Shown: positions 16,179 to 25,313, counted from the first letter of the stretch. The stretch: DNA of 64,000 nucleotides from Acholeplasmatales bacterium (GCA_003477305.1 DMTN01000039.1:27744-91743), one strand, 5' to 3'. Translations and numbers: made by a program. Notes: generated from the sequence alone by a model not told the origin.

Positions 16179-17912
16179 TCACCTCATCGTGATCTGCTGG
16201 ATGAACTGGTCTTTGTACCAGCCGCCCTGCCGAAGCAGATCCTCATGTTTCCCACGCTGGGTGATCTTCCCCGCCTCGAGGACGAGGATCAGGTCCGCGT
16301 CACGGATCGCGGAGAAGCGGTGCGAGATGATGATGTTCGTCTTCCCGCCGCGGGTTTCGCGCAAGCGGGCGATGATGTTTTCCTCAGTCGTCGCGTCGAC
16401 CGCCGAAAGCGAGTCGTCGAGAATCAGGATCTCCGGGTCCTTGATGAGCGCGCGGGCGATCGAAAGACGCTGCTTCTGTCCGCCGGACAAGGTCGAACCG
16501 GCTTCGCCGACCTGGGTATGCAAGCCTTCGGTGAGATAGATGACGTCCTTCTCGAAATCGGCGTTCTTGACCGCCTTGTCGAGGTCGGCGAGGCCAGCGC
16601 GGGGATTGCCGATCATGATGTTTTCGTCGACGCCCTTCTTGAAGAGCATGTGCGCCTGCGGCACATAGCCGACAAGGGCGCGGACGTCGTGGATCTTGTA
16701 CTTGCCGATCGACACGCCGTCGATCGCGATCTCGCCGTCGGTCACGTTGAATTCGCGGAGCAACTGCCGGATCAAGGTTGACTTGCCGGCGCCGGTCGGA
16801 CCGACGATGCCGATCGTCTGGCCCTTCTCGATCGAAAAGTCGATGTTCTTGATGACGGGCGCCTTGTCAAACGGATATTTAAAGGTGACGTTCTTGAAGT
16901 CGATCCGGTTGAACGCGAGGATCGGCTGGGAAGCCGCTTCGTCCTTGACTTCCGGGGCGGTGGACATGATCTCTTCGAACCGGTCGATTGAAACCTGGGC
17001 GTTGTTGAGCTGCGTGAAGAAGCCGGCGATCGAGACGATCGGTCCGTAGAGGGTGCCGACGTAGGCGAGGAAGGTGACGAGCTCGCCGACGGTGATTTCC
17101 TGCTGGATGACAAGGAAGGCACCATAGGCGAACGCCAGAAAATAGGTGACGCCGTAGACGATTTCAAAAAGCGGGTTGAACCAGTTTTCATAACGGACGA
17201 TGTACCGCCAGGACTCGATGTCCTTGTCGATCGCCTCGTATTGGCGCTTCAAGTCGTTTTCTTCCTGGACGTAGGCGCGGATGACCTTCATGCCTTCGAC
17301 CGACTCGAGGACCTTGTCGGTGAATTCGGCGTAGATCTCGCGGTGTTTTTTCACATACTTGCGCTTGCGGTTGCGGATCACGTTGAGTCCGGTGAGCGCG
17401 ATCGGCATGATCGTGACGGCGATCGCGGTGAGTTTCCAACTGATCGTGAAGCCCATCAAGAGGATCGCGAGGACGATCACGGAGGTATTGAAAATCAGCC
17501 CTTCGAGCATCGATGTGGCGGCCGTCGTGATCGCGTCGAGATCGTTCGTGACGCGTGAGATCAAATCGCCTTTCGGATAGGCTTCGTAGAAATTCGAGTC
17601 CATTTCAAAAAGGTGGTCGAGGTATCGGCGGCGCAACTTGAAAGCGAGTTTCTGGGCTTCCTTGGTGATGATGTAGTTATAGGCGAACGAGAGAAAATAG
17701 CGGCCGAGCGGCAGGGCGATGAGGACACCGACGAGCCAAAGCATCGACGTGCGGTTGAGGCCGCCGAGGACGATCGTGTCGATCGCCAGTCCGAGCGCCT
17801 TCGCCGGAAGCAGCGAAATGAAGGAGATCGACAACAAAAGGAAGAGCATGAGGACATAGATCTTCCACTCTTCCTTGATGAACCATGCAAGTTTTTTAAA
17901 GATGGTTTTCAT
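16179..17912 (-). CDS. Heterodimeric ABC multidrug exporter subunit, BmrC/YheI-like
   Basis: A 577-residue half-transporter: six membrane helices then an ATPase domain with Walker A GPTGAGKST and canonical signature LSGGQKQR. Walker B reads LILDDS, with Asp in place of the catalytic Glu. In heterodimeric exporters this marks the subunit that contributes the non-hydrolysing site; its canonical signature completes the active site of the partner. The lengths and residue pattern of the pair match B. subtilis BmrC (YheI) with BmrD (YheH). It is expressed between the U32 peptidase gene (13 nt upstream) and the BmrD-like gene. The start MKTIFKKLAWF is supported by the spacing to the preceding stop. 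Confidence 0.92.
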   Translation of the reverse strand: MKTIFKKLAWFIKEEWKIYVLMLFLLLSISFISLLPAKALGLAIDTIVLGGLNRTSMLWLVGVLIALPLGRYFLSFAYNYIITKEAQKLAFKLRRRYLDHLFEMDSNFYEAYPKGDLISRVTNDLDAITTAATSMLEGLIFNTSVIVLAILLMGFTISWKLTAIAVTIMPIALTGLNVIRNRKRKYVKKHREIYAEFTDKVLESVEGMKVIRAYVQEENDLKRQYEAIDKDIESWRYIVRYENWFNPLFEIVYGVTYFLAFAYGAFLVIQQEITVGELVTFLAYVGTLYGPIVSIAGFFTQLNNAQVSIDRFEEIMSTAPEVKDEAASQPILAFNRIDFKNVTFKYPFDKAPVIKNIDFSIEKGQTIGIVGPTGAGKSTLIRQLLREFNVTDGEIAIDGVSIGKYKIHDVRALVGYVPQAHMLFKKGVDENIMIGNPRAGLADLDKAVKNADFEKDVIYLTEGLHTQVGEAGSTLSGGQKQRLSIARALIKDPEILILDDSLSAVDATTEENIIARLRETRGGKTNIIISHRFSAIRDADLILVLEAGKITQRGKHEDLLRQGGWYKDQFIQQITMR

Positions 17913-17925
17913 CGTTTATCCCGTT

Positions 17926-20247
17926 TCACTTGACGAAGCGGCCGTACGTCGACTTGCGGCGGTCGACGACATACGCCTGTTTCAGGATCGCTTTCTGGAA
18001 AGCGGCGATCACGCTTCTGGTCTCGTCGGCGTCCTCGATCGTGAAGTCGAGCCGGGCGACGGAAATGCCGGAGGTTTTGAAGAATTCGATGAAATCGATA
18101 AGATTGAGGGCGCGCGAATTGAGCACGCGGATGTTGCAGTTGCCATCGTTCACAAGCGGGAATTCGTATCCCATGCGGTCTTTCAGTTTGTATTGATTGC
18201 GCGCGCAAAGCGTGCAGCCGACGTTCGTCTGAAACGTCTTGGCGATCGGACAGTACTTCGAAATCATCAGATCCTGATATCCGTACGCGACGATCTCGAG
18301 CGCCGGTTTTTCGCCGTAGCGGGCGAGATAACCGTCACCCAGGGCTTTGATCCGATCTTGCGACAATTCCGCCGACAGGGTGACGGAGCCGGCGCCGTGG
18401 CGGCCGAGGAAATGGACGGTGCGGAGGTTCGCGACATTCATGAACAAATCGGCGAGGAAGGGATGATCGAGGGCCGAGAGTTCGCTCGCATAGGCTTCCC
18501 GCGCCGGATCGATTGGGACGCCGGCGGGCCGGATGCGGAGGCGTTCGGGGATCAGGCGTACGCCGGGATAGGCCGACGGATCGAAGCGGAGGATTTCCTC
18601 GTAGGCGATCGTCTTGACGCCCATCGCCCAGGCGGTCTGCAGTTGTTCCTCGGTCCGGACCTTGGCGACGAGCGCAAACGGCTTCGGTCTGAACCCGGCC
18701 GGGATGTCGTCGATCGCGACGATCTTCGGTTCACGGCGCGGCGCGACGCGCTGCTCGGTGAGCTTTTCGATCGCCATTCGGCGGGTTTCGTTGATCGCCT
18801 TGACCGGAATGAACCCCTTCCCGTCCGCATCGATGCGCAGCTCGGTCCAGAAGAACGGCGTGTTCCCGAGTTTCGCGATCTGGTCTTCGATTTCCTTCGT
18901 CCCGACCGGGCGATTCGTCGCCGGCGGGATCGGAAAGGCCGTTTCGGCTTCCGCAAGGCGTCCCGCTTCATCGCGGACGACGAGCCGAAGGGGGGATCCG
19001 ACCTTCGCGATCACGGTGCCCGCGATGCCGATTCTTTTAAAGGATTCGTCGTCATAGACGGAAAGTTCGGTTGCCAGCGCGTGGTCGAGCGTCTTCATCA
19101 CCTTCGCGCCGACCTCGATGATCTCGGCGCTGTCGAGCTGGATCGTTTCACCGGCGAAGGCGCGCGTCACGAGCTTGTCGCCGGAAAGGATGCGGGAAAC
19201 GACATCGCCGGAATCGGTCGATCCGACGAAGCGGATGCCGTCGTTCACTTCGAGCATCTCGATGAGTTTGACCGTCGCCTTGCCGCGGAGAAACGCGGTG
19301 ACGGTGCCGACCTCGATTCCCATGTGGTTCGGGCGATGGGGATTGTTGATGTCGTTCGGAGCGGTGTTGAAAAGATACCCCTGGGTATAGTCGCGGTTGA
19401 AAACGCGCTTCAAGAGATCGATTTCCTTTCGGAAGTCAATCTCCGTCAGCCCGGCGAGCGCATCGAGCGCCTTGCGGTAGCTTTTCACCGTCTGGGCGAC
19501 GTATTCGGGCTTGCGCATGCGGCCTTCGATCTTGAAGGCGGCGACTCCGGCTTCGGCGAGTTCGCCGAGCCGTTCGAGCGTCATGAGGTCTTTCGGACTC
19601 ATCAGGTAGGCTTCGTCGGTCACGGGTACGTCATCTTTGAGGAGGGTATAGGGCAGGCGGCACAATTGCGCGCATTCGCCGCGGTTCCCGGATCGCCCGC
19701 TGACGAGCGCGCTCCACAGGCAGTTGCCGGAATAGGAAACGCAAACCGCGCCGTGCACGAAGACCTCGAGTTCGATGTCGGTCGTCTGGCGGATTTCCTT
19801 GATCGTATCGATCGACGTTTCGCGGGCGAGGATGATCCGCTTGACGCCGAGTTCCGCAAGTTTCTTGGCCTGCGCGGGCAGATGCACGTTCATCTGGGTG
19901 GAGGCGTGGATCGGCGTGTTCGGATAGCGATGGAGAAAAACGTCGAGGACCCCGAGATCCTGGACGATGATGGCGTCGATGTCATGGGCGACGAGGAAGT
20001 CGGCGTACGAAAGCAGGTCGTCGAACTCGTCGTCATAGATGATGGTGTTGATCGTGACATAGACCGAAACGCCGCGGAGGTGGGCGAACCGGATCAATTC
20101 GTCGATGTCGTTGTCGCCGAAGTTTTCGGCGAAGGCGCGGGCGCCGAATTTCTTGCCTCCGAGATAGATCGCATTGGCACCGGCGTTGATCGCCGCAATC
20201 GCGGAAGCCTTGCTTCCGGCGGGAGCCAGAAGTTCCCCTATTCGCAT
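17926..20247 (-). CDS. U32-family peptidase, long form (RlhA/YhbU-like)
   Basis: 773 residues from MRIGELLAPAG, where AGGAGG lies 7 nt upstream. The peptidase U32 core has EVFVHGAVCVSYSGNCLWS (about 165-183) with SGRSGNRGECAQLCR, whose cysteines in RlhA-type proteins serve rRNA hydroxylation or a metal centre. The C-terminal third adds a second Cys cluster (CPIAKTFQTN, GCTLCARNQ, GNCNIRV), characteristic of the long, two-module members of the family. Related proteins act in 23S rRNA 5-hydroxycytidine formation (RlhA), tRNA modification (TrhP) or, historically, collagenase activity. I favour RNA modification. It is the first gene of a three-gene unit with the BmrC/BmrD-like exporter. Confidence 0.88.
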   Translation of the reverse strand: MRIGELLAPAGSKASAIAAINAGANAIYLGGKKFGARAFAENFGDNDIDELIRFAHLRGVSVYVTINTIIYDDEFDDLLSYADFLVAHDIDAIIVQDLGVLDVFLHRYPNTPIHASTQMNVHLPAQAKKLAELGVKRIILARETSIDTIKEIRQTTDIELEVFVHGAVCVSYSGNCLWSALVSGRSGNRGECAQLCRLPYTLLKDDVPVTDEAYLMSPKDLMTLERLGELAEAGVAAFKIEGRMRKPEYVAQTVKSYRKALDALAGLTEIDFRKEIDLLKRVFNRDYTQGYLFNTAPNDINNPHRPNHMGIEVGTVTAFLRGKATVKLIEMLEVNDGIRFVGSTDSGDVVSRILSGDKLVTRAFAGETIQLDSAEIIEVGAKVMKTLDHALATELSVYDDESFKRIGIAGTVIAKVGSPLRLVVRDEAGRLAEAETAFPIPPATNRPVGTKEIEDQIAKLGNTPFFWTELRIDADGKGFIPVKAINETRRMAIEKLTEQRVAPRREPKIVAIDDIPAGFRPKPFALVAKVRTEEQLQTAWAMGVKTIAYEEILRFDPSAYPGVRLIPERLRIRPAGVPIDPAREAYASELSALDHPFLADLFMNVANLRTVHFLGRHGAGSVTLSAELSQDRIKALGDGYLARYGEKPALEIVAYGYQDLMISKYCPIAKTFQTNVGCTLCARNQYKLKDRMGYEFPLVNDGNCNIRVLNSRALNLIDFIEFFKTSGISVARLDFTIEDADETRSVIAAFQKAILKQAYVVDRRKSTYGRFVK

Positions 20248-20323
20248 GTTAACGCCTCCTCTCGTACCATCGTCTATTATATCATCAATCAATGCGCCGA
20301 GCACGCCGACGCGCAAGAAATCG

Positions 20324-20351
20324 CGAAAAAAAAGGCCGTCGCAACGGCCTT
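20324..20351 (-). terminator. Terminator after the small CxxC protein gene
   Basis: Perfect 8-bp stem AAGGCCGT/ACGGCCTT with a 4-nt loop and a T run of about nine on the minus strand. It separates the gene at 20367-20675 from the U32 operon. Confidence 0.88.
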
Positions 20352-20366
20352 GGTGGTGCGGTTGAT

Positions 20367-20675
20367 TCACTTGTTCGAAGTCTTGTAGATGTCGGGCAGA
20401 TTCTGACGCTGATCCATCAGAATGCCTTCGATGGCATCGAAGATTTCCCGCTTCTTCATCGGGAAGCAGTCGTCGCAGAAATTCGGTCGTTCGCAGTTGG
20501 CGCAGTAGATGCTCGTCATGTCCTTGTATTCGTTGACGATCGCCAACGTTGCGTCAATCGTGGCGATTTCGTCCTGACGGCGGAGGAAATAATAAGCCTC
20601 CAGCACTTCTTCGACGACTTTGTCCTGCAGCTCGTTCACGCCGCGCAAAGCCTTGATCCGATGACTCGTTTTCAT
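20367..20675 (-). CDS. Small protein with a CxxC-x(5)-CxxC motif, unknown function
   Basis: 102 residues, no signal peptide or membrane segment. I do not recognise a family. The first 55 residues are helical (ELQDKVVEEVLEAYYFLRRQ). A four-Cys site then follows, CANCERPNFCDDC at about residues 58-70, which could bind zinc or an Fe-S centre, and the C-terminal helix is amphipathic. AGGGGGAG precedes the ATG. A -10 TATAAT at 20765-20770 probably drives it. It stands alone between terminators. A regulatory or redox-linked role is possible but nothing in the neighbourhood decides it. Confidence 0.65.
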   Translation of the reverse strand: MKTSHRIKALRGVNELQDKVVEEVLEAYYFLRRQDEIATIDATLAIVNEYKDMTSIYCANCERPNFCDDCFPMKKREIFDAIEGILMDQRQNLPDIYKTSNK

Positions 20676-20841
20676 GACTCCCCCTTCTCTCCCGTCTGAT
20701 CTGCCGACCGTCTGATGCGCCGAAACGCGCGGTCACGCTTGCGGAAGATGCAATTTCTACTTCCATTATACACGAATCCGGAAAAGTCAAAAGGAGACGA
20801 TGGAAAATTATGTAAAAATTCACATGATGAATTCCAAGCGC

Positions 20842-21360
20842 TTACAAAATCGGTCCGATGCGGGCGAGGATCGCGGTGATGATCCCTGCCTTCTCCGCCA
20901 TATAGCCCTCGATGTCCTCGGGGTGGCGGAGAGCTGCGAGCCGCTTCACCGCGCCGTAGGCGTCGCGGTCGTCCGCATGGGTCCGAAGATGATCGCGGAA
21001 AGCGAGATGGCGTTTCCATTCCGCCGCATCCCTGGCGCAGACGTAAAGATGATGCTTCATCAGGTGCGTCTTGTCCTCATATTTGAAGACTTCCCGACCG
21101 GGGATTCCTTGGTCGCCCTCATGGCGATACCCGATCGCTTCGAGACGGGTGCGGACAACAGGAAAGTCCGCTAAGGAAGCGATCGCGACGTCGATGTCGA
21201 TCACCGGTTTCGCGGCGAGGCCGACAACGGCGGTCGAGCCGACGTGTTCGATCGCAAGCGCCGCGTCGCCGAGGGCGTCCGCGAGTTCCGTCCGGATTTT
21301 CTGAAATGCCATCGGCCAACGGTCGTCATAGGGAACGACCACGACATGCTTCGTCACCAT
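20842..21360 (-). CDS. GrpB/UPF0157-family protein
   Basis: 172 residues from the start MVTKHVVVVPYDDRWP, which has GGGAGCG upstream; longer readings have no ribosome site. It has the nucleotidyltransferase-like core of the GrpB family: IEHVGSTAVVGLAAKPVIDIDVAI (in pieces, about residues 35-60) with the GST loop and paired acidic residues. HLMKHHLYVC and LAFRDHLRTHADDRDAYGA follow. Members of this family are thought to be nucleotidyltransferases, but no substrate is established. It is the last gene of the helicase operon, 10 nt after the membrane protein gene. Confidence 0.88.
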   Translation of the reverse strand: MVTKHVVVVPYDDRWPMAFQKIRTELADALGDAALAIEHVGSTAVVGLAAKPVIDIDVAIASLADFPVVRTRLEAIGYRHEGDQGIPGREVFKYEDKTHLMKHHLYVCARDAAEWKRHLAFRDHLRTHADDRDAYGAVKRLAALRHPEDIEGYMAEKAGIITAILARIGPIL

Positions 21361-21370
21361 AAACGCTCCC

Positions 21371-22087
21371 TCAGCCGAGAATCTGTTGTTGGAAGAACCG
21401 GAGCGCGACGTCATATCCGCGGAAACGGGATGGTCCGCCGTCCATGAAACGGAAGGCCTGAACGGTCTCGTCATAGAGAATCGGAATGAGGGTGTCCATC
21501 GCGAACGGCATAAACGATGCGAGGGTGCGTTGATTCACAGCCCACGCTTTCACCGTTTCGAAATCGTCTTGGGCGACGCGATTCATATAATAGATCGCGA
21601 AGAGAATCCGCTTCTTTCCGGTTTTTTTCCCGCCCGCATCGAGGAACTGCGTAAAGCGTTCGGAAAGGGCGTGGACCTCGTTGGTGAAATCGGCGGTCCG
21701 GCGGATCAACGCGGCGTAAACGCTCCGCCGGTTCGTGCGGATCAGCAGATCGCCGTCTTCGACGAATCCGACGACGCGAAATTGAGCGCGCATCGCTTCG
21801 GGGCTCGACGGTGCGGCGACCGAGGAAACCGGATTGGCGTTCAGCCGATCGTACCGCAGACCGATCAGATCGAGAAGCAGCGGTTTCAGGTAGACCGACA
21901 CGACGCCGATGGCGCTGAAGACGGCGACGATCGCAACGATGCTCAGGGCGACGAAGACATCGCGCGAAACGGCGTTTCTTTCCAATACCGCGATGGTCAC
22001 GAGACAGAGGACGCTCAGCAGGAACAACCCCCCGCCGAGATAGCGGATCATGTTGAGCGCGTGTTTCGATGAAGCTTCTTTCTTCAT
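21371..22087 (-). CDS. Two-TM membrane protein of unknown function in the helicase operon
   Basis: 238 residues from an ATG with GAGAGGTG 6 nt upstream; an in-frame GTG three codons earlier overlaps that site. Two membrane segments lie at about residues 15-35 and 45-72. A cytoplasmic domain of about 160 residues follows, predicted mixed alpha/beta, with RFRVVGFVEDGDLLIRTNRRS and ILFAIYYMNRVAQDDF. I do not recognise the family. The gene is 36 nt downstream of the SF2 helicase, which itself has two transmembrane helices. The two products may therefore act together at the membrane (inference). The GrpB-family gene follows 10 nt later. Confidence 0.65.
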   Translation of the reverse strand: MKKEASSKHALNMIRYLGGGLFLLSVLCLVTIAVLERNAVSRDVFVALSIVAIVAVFSAIGVVSVYLKPLLLDLIGLRYDRLNANPVSSVAAPSSPEAMRAQFRVVGFVEDGDLLIRTNRRSVYAALIRRTADFTNEVHALSERFTQFLDAGGKKTGKKRILFAIYYMNRVAQDDFETVKAWAVNQRTLASFMPFAMDTLIPILYDETVQAFRFMDGGPSRFRGYDVALRFFQQQILG

Positions 22088-22123
22088 GGATTTCACCTCT
22101 CTAAAGCCTCGGCGGGACTTTCG

Positions 22124-24805
22124 TCAGCGCCGTTTTCCATTCATCTTCTTGCGCCGTTCGACGGCGGCTTGGTTTCCGTTGACGATTGCCCTTCTTCGGC
22201 ACTTCAGAAGTTCCCGCCGGCCCGTCTCGGAGCGTGTGAAGACCACGTCGAACTTCCCCGTCGATGCCGCCAGATGACGGGCCAGGATCGCGACGTTCCC
22301 GCCGTTTGCGCCGATGATGCCGGGAACCGCGAATGCGATGCGGTAATGATGCCGGCCGAAGACGTTCAGCCGGATCAGAAGATAGCGGGGACTGTCGATC
22401 GGGGAGAGGAGTTCGGCGATCGCCGCGGCGAAGCGATTCTTCTCATGCGCGGAGGCCCCCTTCAGCCCGCACTCGACGCGGATGCCGTACGGATCGGTGC
22501 GAACCTCGAGACGGGCGGATCGGCTTTCGATCACTCCCATATCGCGCATGGTACGGAGGACGGCTTGGGCCAAGGTGCGGATCGTTCGTTCCGGTGAGGC
22601 ATGCTTCACGATCCGGAAAATCAAGAATCCCGATCCATATAGCATCGCGAGGGCGATTATGGCGAGCACGAGGACCGACAGGGCGTTGTCGCCCAGGCGG
22701 ATCGCATCGGCGAAGGCGCGGATGACGATTTCTTCGAGGTAGGTCAAAGCGATCAAAAGAGTCGCGTTCAAATAGGTCGCGCTCATCGGGAAGACACGCT
22801 TCGGGACTTCGTCGACCTCGAGGATCTCGCGTGTCGGCGATGCGGCGATGCCGGTCGTCCAGGCGTTTTTCATCGCTTCGCGGTCGGCCGCCTTCGCGAG
22901 CATCGCGCGGTTGATCGCATCGATGCCTTCCTTTGTATAGGGCGGCTTGATTAACGTGATCCGATCGATGCCGCTTTGGAGTCCGGAGCCGTCATAGGCG
23001 GGCCCGATGAAACTTTCAAAGCGGCGGGAAAGCGATTCGAAGTCAAAGGAACGCGGGCGTTGCACATCGCGCCCGTGACCATCGTAAAATTCCGGTTTGA
23101 GGGGGTGGTCGGGTTCGACGGTGGAAAGATGCCATACATTCGCGGTCTTACCGGGTTCGGCGGGATTCACGCGGATCGCCCGTCCCCGCATCTGGTTCGA
23201 AAGCATCGAGGTCCCGACGAAACTCGCCAGAATGAGGGCGTTGATACCGGGGGAATCCCAGCCTTCGCCGAGGAGCGCCGCGGTCCCGATGAGGATCTTG
23301 ATCATCCCACGCTCAAACAGATTCGTCAGCACGGCGACTTTGATCCGGTTTCCACCGGAAAAGACGATTTCGCTTGATTTGCCGTCTGATAACGGGATCG
23401 CGGTGATTCTCCCGCCGGCGGCGGCGGTTTCGCGTTGGACGGCCGCGACGAGTTCGGTCGGAACGATCGTGAGCGAGCCGGATAGAACCGCAGTCGGCGC
23501 CGTGACGGTCCGCGTCACGGCGGCGAAGACGGTCACCGTGTTGATCGAGGTGAGCGGTTCGTCGTTGCCGAGGATATGGGTCAGATCGCGTTTGATGAAA
23601 TCCGTCAGGATCAGCATCCGCAGCCCACTTCCGAGCGAAGCGCTTTCGGCGGCGGCGATCGCCCGGATGCCATCCAGTTTTCCGATCGATCCGACGATCG
23701 CCTTGCGGATCATCGCGTTGGAGACCAAGGCGATGCGACGCCGCTCGATCAGTCCATACGACTTCAGTTTGTGCTCGATCCAGTCGACGGCTTCCTTCCC
23801 GAATCGGTCCTCGCTTTCGAGGATGAATTGGAAGCCGCGTTCAATGGACAATAACGTCGCGCGCGGAACGCGCCCGTCGGGACTCAGGAGGCGGATCATC
23901 TTCTTGGGAACGGGAGTGATCGCCGTCGCTCGTTCCGCGACGGCGAGCAAGGCGAGATGGTCGTCCGCCGCTTCGAGCAGTTCGGTCTCGCGGTCGGGAT
24001 AAAGTTCCACGATCTTTGCGATAATGCCGCGGAAGATGTCCGAATCCGCGATTTCGGCGACGGCTTCCTCGGTGCGGCGGCGATGATCGCGGATCAAGGC
24101 CGCTTCGGATTCACCCGGGCAACCAAAATAGACGTAGTCCTGATGCGGACATAACGTCTTTTGAAAAACGAGTTCGGGGACGAAAATCTCCGCATCGATT
24201 TCGCCGCAGGTCGAGATATAACGGTTCCATTCGACCGGCGCGGCATCGTAGGGAGGCGTCGCGGTCAGCGCGATCACCTTCACGGTGTCCGCCAGTTCGG
24301 CAAGCACGCGTTCAAGTGTTTTCTGCCACTCGCTTCGAAGGTGATGCGCCTCGTCGAGGCAAACCGTCTTGATCCCCGCGTCGCGCATCGTCTGCAGCAG
24401 GTCAAGTTCCGCATAGTCGATCGTCTTTCCGACTTCGGCGTCTTCTTCCCGCTCTTCATCGATGAGACGATGGAAGGCGGCGTGAAGTCCCTGGTAGGTG
24501 ACGGCCGTCAACAGTTTCGGATGGCGCAGATCGAATGAAACGTAATCCGCTTCGACCGCCCCGTCGGGCAGGAAGTGCCGCGCAAAGCGCGACCCCCACT
24601 GGTCGCGGATCGTGATCGTCGGCGCGAGGATGATCGCCGGCGCGTCAAGACGCCGGATCAGCTCGAGTCCGAGGACGGTCTTGCCGCTGCCCGGCGAGGC
24701 GACGATATGGATCCGTCCGTCGTCGATGTAATGGTTTGATTCGCGGAGAACCGCATCCTGATAAGTCCGGAACGTTCCCTTGAAGTTGATTCCCTGAAAT
24801 CCCAT
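22124..24805 (-). CDS. Membrane-anchored SF2 DEAH-box helicase
   Basis: 893 residues from MGFQGINFKGTF; GGAG lies 8 nt upstream. An alternative ATG at 24850 adds 15 residues but sits only a few bases after a TATAAT at 24856-24861. Motifs of a DEAD/DEAH SF2 helicase are clear: ASPGSGKT (36-43), DEAHH (151-155), TATPP (181-185), a domain-2 segment IGTAALLGEGWDSP and QMRGRAIRV. Unusually, residues about 679-697 and 708-731 form two hydrophobic membrane helices, followed by a cytoplasmic C-terminal domain of about 160 residues and a basic tail. Helicases of this resection or restriction-like class are normally soluble. A role in defence against foreign DNA or in membrane-linked DNA processing is speculative. 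Confidence 0.85.
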   Translation of the reverse strand: MGFQGINFKGTFRTYQDAVLRESNHYIDDGRIHIVASPGSGKTVLGLELIRRLDAPAIILAPTITIRDQWGSRFARHFLPDGAVEADYVSFDLRHPKLLTAVTYQGLHAAFHRLIDEEREEDAEVGKTIDYAELDLLQTMRDAGIKTVCLDEAHHLRSEWQKTLERVLAELADTVKVIALTATPPYDAAPVEWNRYISTCGEIDAEIFVPELVFQKTLCPHQDYVYFGCPGESEAALIRDHRRRTEEAVAEIADSDIFRGIIAKIVELYPDRETELLEAADDHLALLAVAERATAITPVPKKMIRLLSPDGRVPRATLLSIERGFQFILESEDRFGKEAVDWIEHKLKSYGLIERRRIALVSNAMIRKAIVGSIGKLDGIRAIAAAESASLGSGLRMLILTDFIKRDLTHILGNDEPLTSINTVTVFAAVTRTVTAPTAVLSGSLTIVPTELVAAVQRETAAAGGRITAIPLSDGKSSEIVFSGGNRIKVAVLTNLFERGMIKILIGTAALLGEGWDSPGINALILASFVGTSMLSNQMRGRAIRVNPAEPGKTANVWHLSTVEPDHPLKPEFYDGHGRDVQRPRSFDFESLSRRFESFIGPAYDGSGLQSGIDRITLIKPPYTKEGIDAINRAMLAKAADREAMKNAWTTGIAASPTREILEVDEVPKRVFPMSATYLNATLLIALTYLEEIVIRAFADAIRLGDNALSVLVLAIIALAMLYGSGFLIFRIVKHASPERTIRTLAQAVLRTMRDMGVIESRSARLEVRTDPYGIRVECGLKGASAHEKNRFAAAIAELLSPIDSPRYLLIRLNVFGRHHYRIAFAVPGIIGANGGNVAILARHLAASTGKFDVVFTRSETGRRELLKCRRRAIVNGNQAAVERRKKMNGKRR

Positions 24806-24894
24806 CGTATTTGCTCCGAGTTTTCGTCTTTTCATCGACACTTCGTTCATTTTCCATTATACACCACCGACGGACGCGCGGTCATCCCCTGAAA

Positions 24895-24924
24895 AAATAA
24901 AAAACCGTCGCACGGATGCGACAG
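24895..24924 (-). terminator. Terminator of tRNA-Trp
   Basis: Stem CTGTCGCA/TGCGACGG with a TCCG loop and a T-rich tract (TTTTTTATTTTTT) on the minus strand. Confidence 0.85.
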
Positions 24925-24936
24925 TCATGTGGTTGG

Positions 24937-25011
24937 TGGCAGGGGCGACAGGATTTGAACCCGTTCAAACAGTTTTGGAGACTGCTGTGCTACCGTTGAC
25001 ACCACGCCCCT
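24937..25011 (-). tRNA. tRNA-Trp (anticodon CCA)
   Basis: A 75-nt cloverleaf with acceptor AGGGGCG/CGCCCCT, anticodon loop CTCCAAA and encoded CCA. It reads UGG only, consistent with TGA being used as a stop codon throughout the window. Confidence 0.95.
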
Positions 25012-25025
25012 AAAGGTCTATTAAC

Positions 25026-25054
25026 ATTATCCAACAACCGTCCGAAATAGTCAA
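25026..25054 (-). promoter_or_regulatory. Promoter of tRNA-Trp
   Basis: Minus strand: -35 TTGACT, 17-bp spacer, -10 GATAAT. The start is close to the 5' end of the tRNA. Confidence 0.78.
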
Positions 25055-25062
25055 GGAATTTT

Positions 25063-25101
25063 CATGGGCGCGCCGGCGGAGAAACCGCATGCGCGCCCAT
25101 G
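25063..25101. repeat. Perfect 11-bp inverted repeat with inner stem
   Basis: CATGGGCGCGC and GCGCGCCCATG flank a 17-nt loop that itself contains GCGG/CCGC. It lies just after the stop of the metal-binding protein gene and upstream of the tRNA-Trp -35. There is no T run, so it is a weak candidate as an intrinsic terminator. It may be a cruciform or protein-binding site. Confidence 0.6.
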
Positions 25102-25106
25102 TCCAT

Positions 25107-25313
25107 TCATCCTTTTTCGATCGAGACGAGACGGTAGCCTTCGGCGGCGAGGGTCGCGGCGATGATGTCCTTGGAAACGAACCCTTCGTACGTGGCGTAG
25201 CCTCCGGAAAGCGAGACGGTGACATCGGTGATGCCGTAGATGGCGCTGAGGACGGTTTTCACGTCGCGCGCACACCCTTCGCAGCACATGCCTTCGATGA
25301 TTGCCCTTTTCAT
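25107..25313 (-). CDS. Small heavy-metal-associated (CopZ-like) protein
   Basis: 68 residues forming one HMA domain. The metal loop is GMCCEGCARDV, giving the MxCxxC copper site (Cys 11 and 14 in rough numbering) plus one extra Cys inside the loop. The rest follows the beta-alpha-beta-beta-alpha-beta pattern (GITDVTVSLSGGYATYEG). It would carry Cu(I) or another soft metal in the cytoplasm. No P-type ATPase or CsoR/CopY gene is nearby. It has its own near-consensus promoter (25335-25363) and a GGAGGGG site. The promoter -35 overlaps the stop codon of the upstream glycosidase gene. Confidence 0.88.
   Translation of the reverse strand: MKRAIIEGMCCEGCARDVKTVLSAIYGITDVTVSLSGGYATYEGFVSKDIIAATLAAEGYRLVSIEKG

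Noticed and set aside
20842..24805. Complete known defence system (for example a named helicase-nuclease pair)
   Set aside because: No nuclease or other effector domain is visible in the operon. Only the helicase, a two-TM protein and a GrpB-family protein are present, so no established system can be named.
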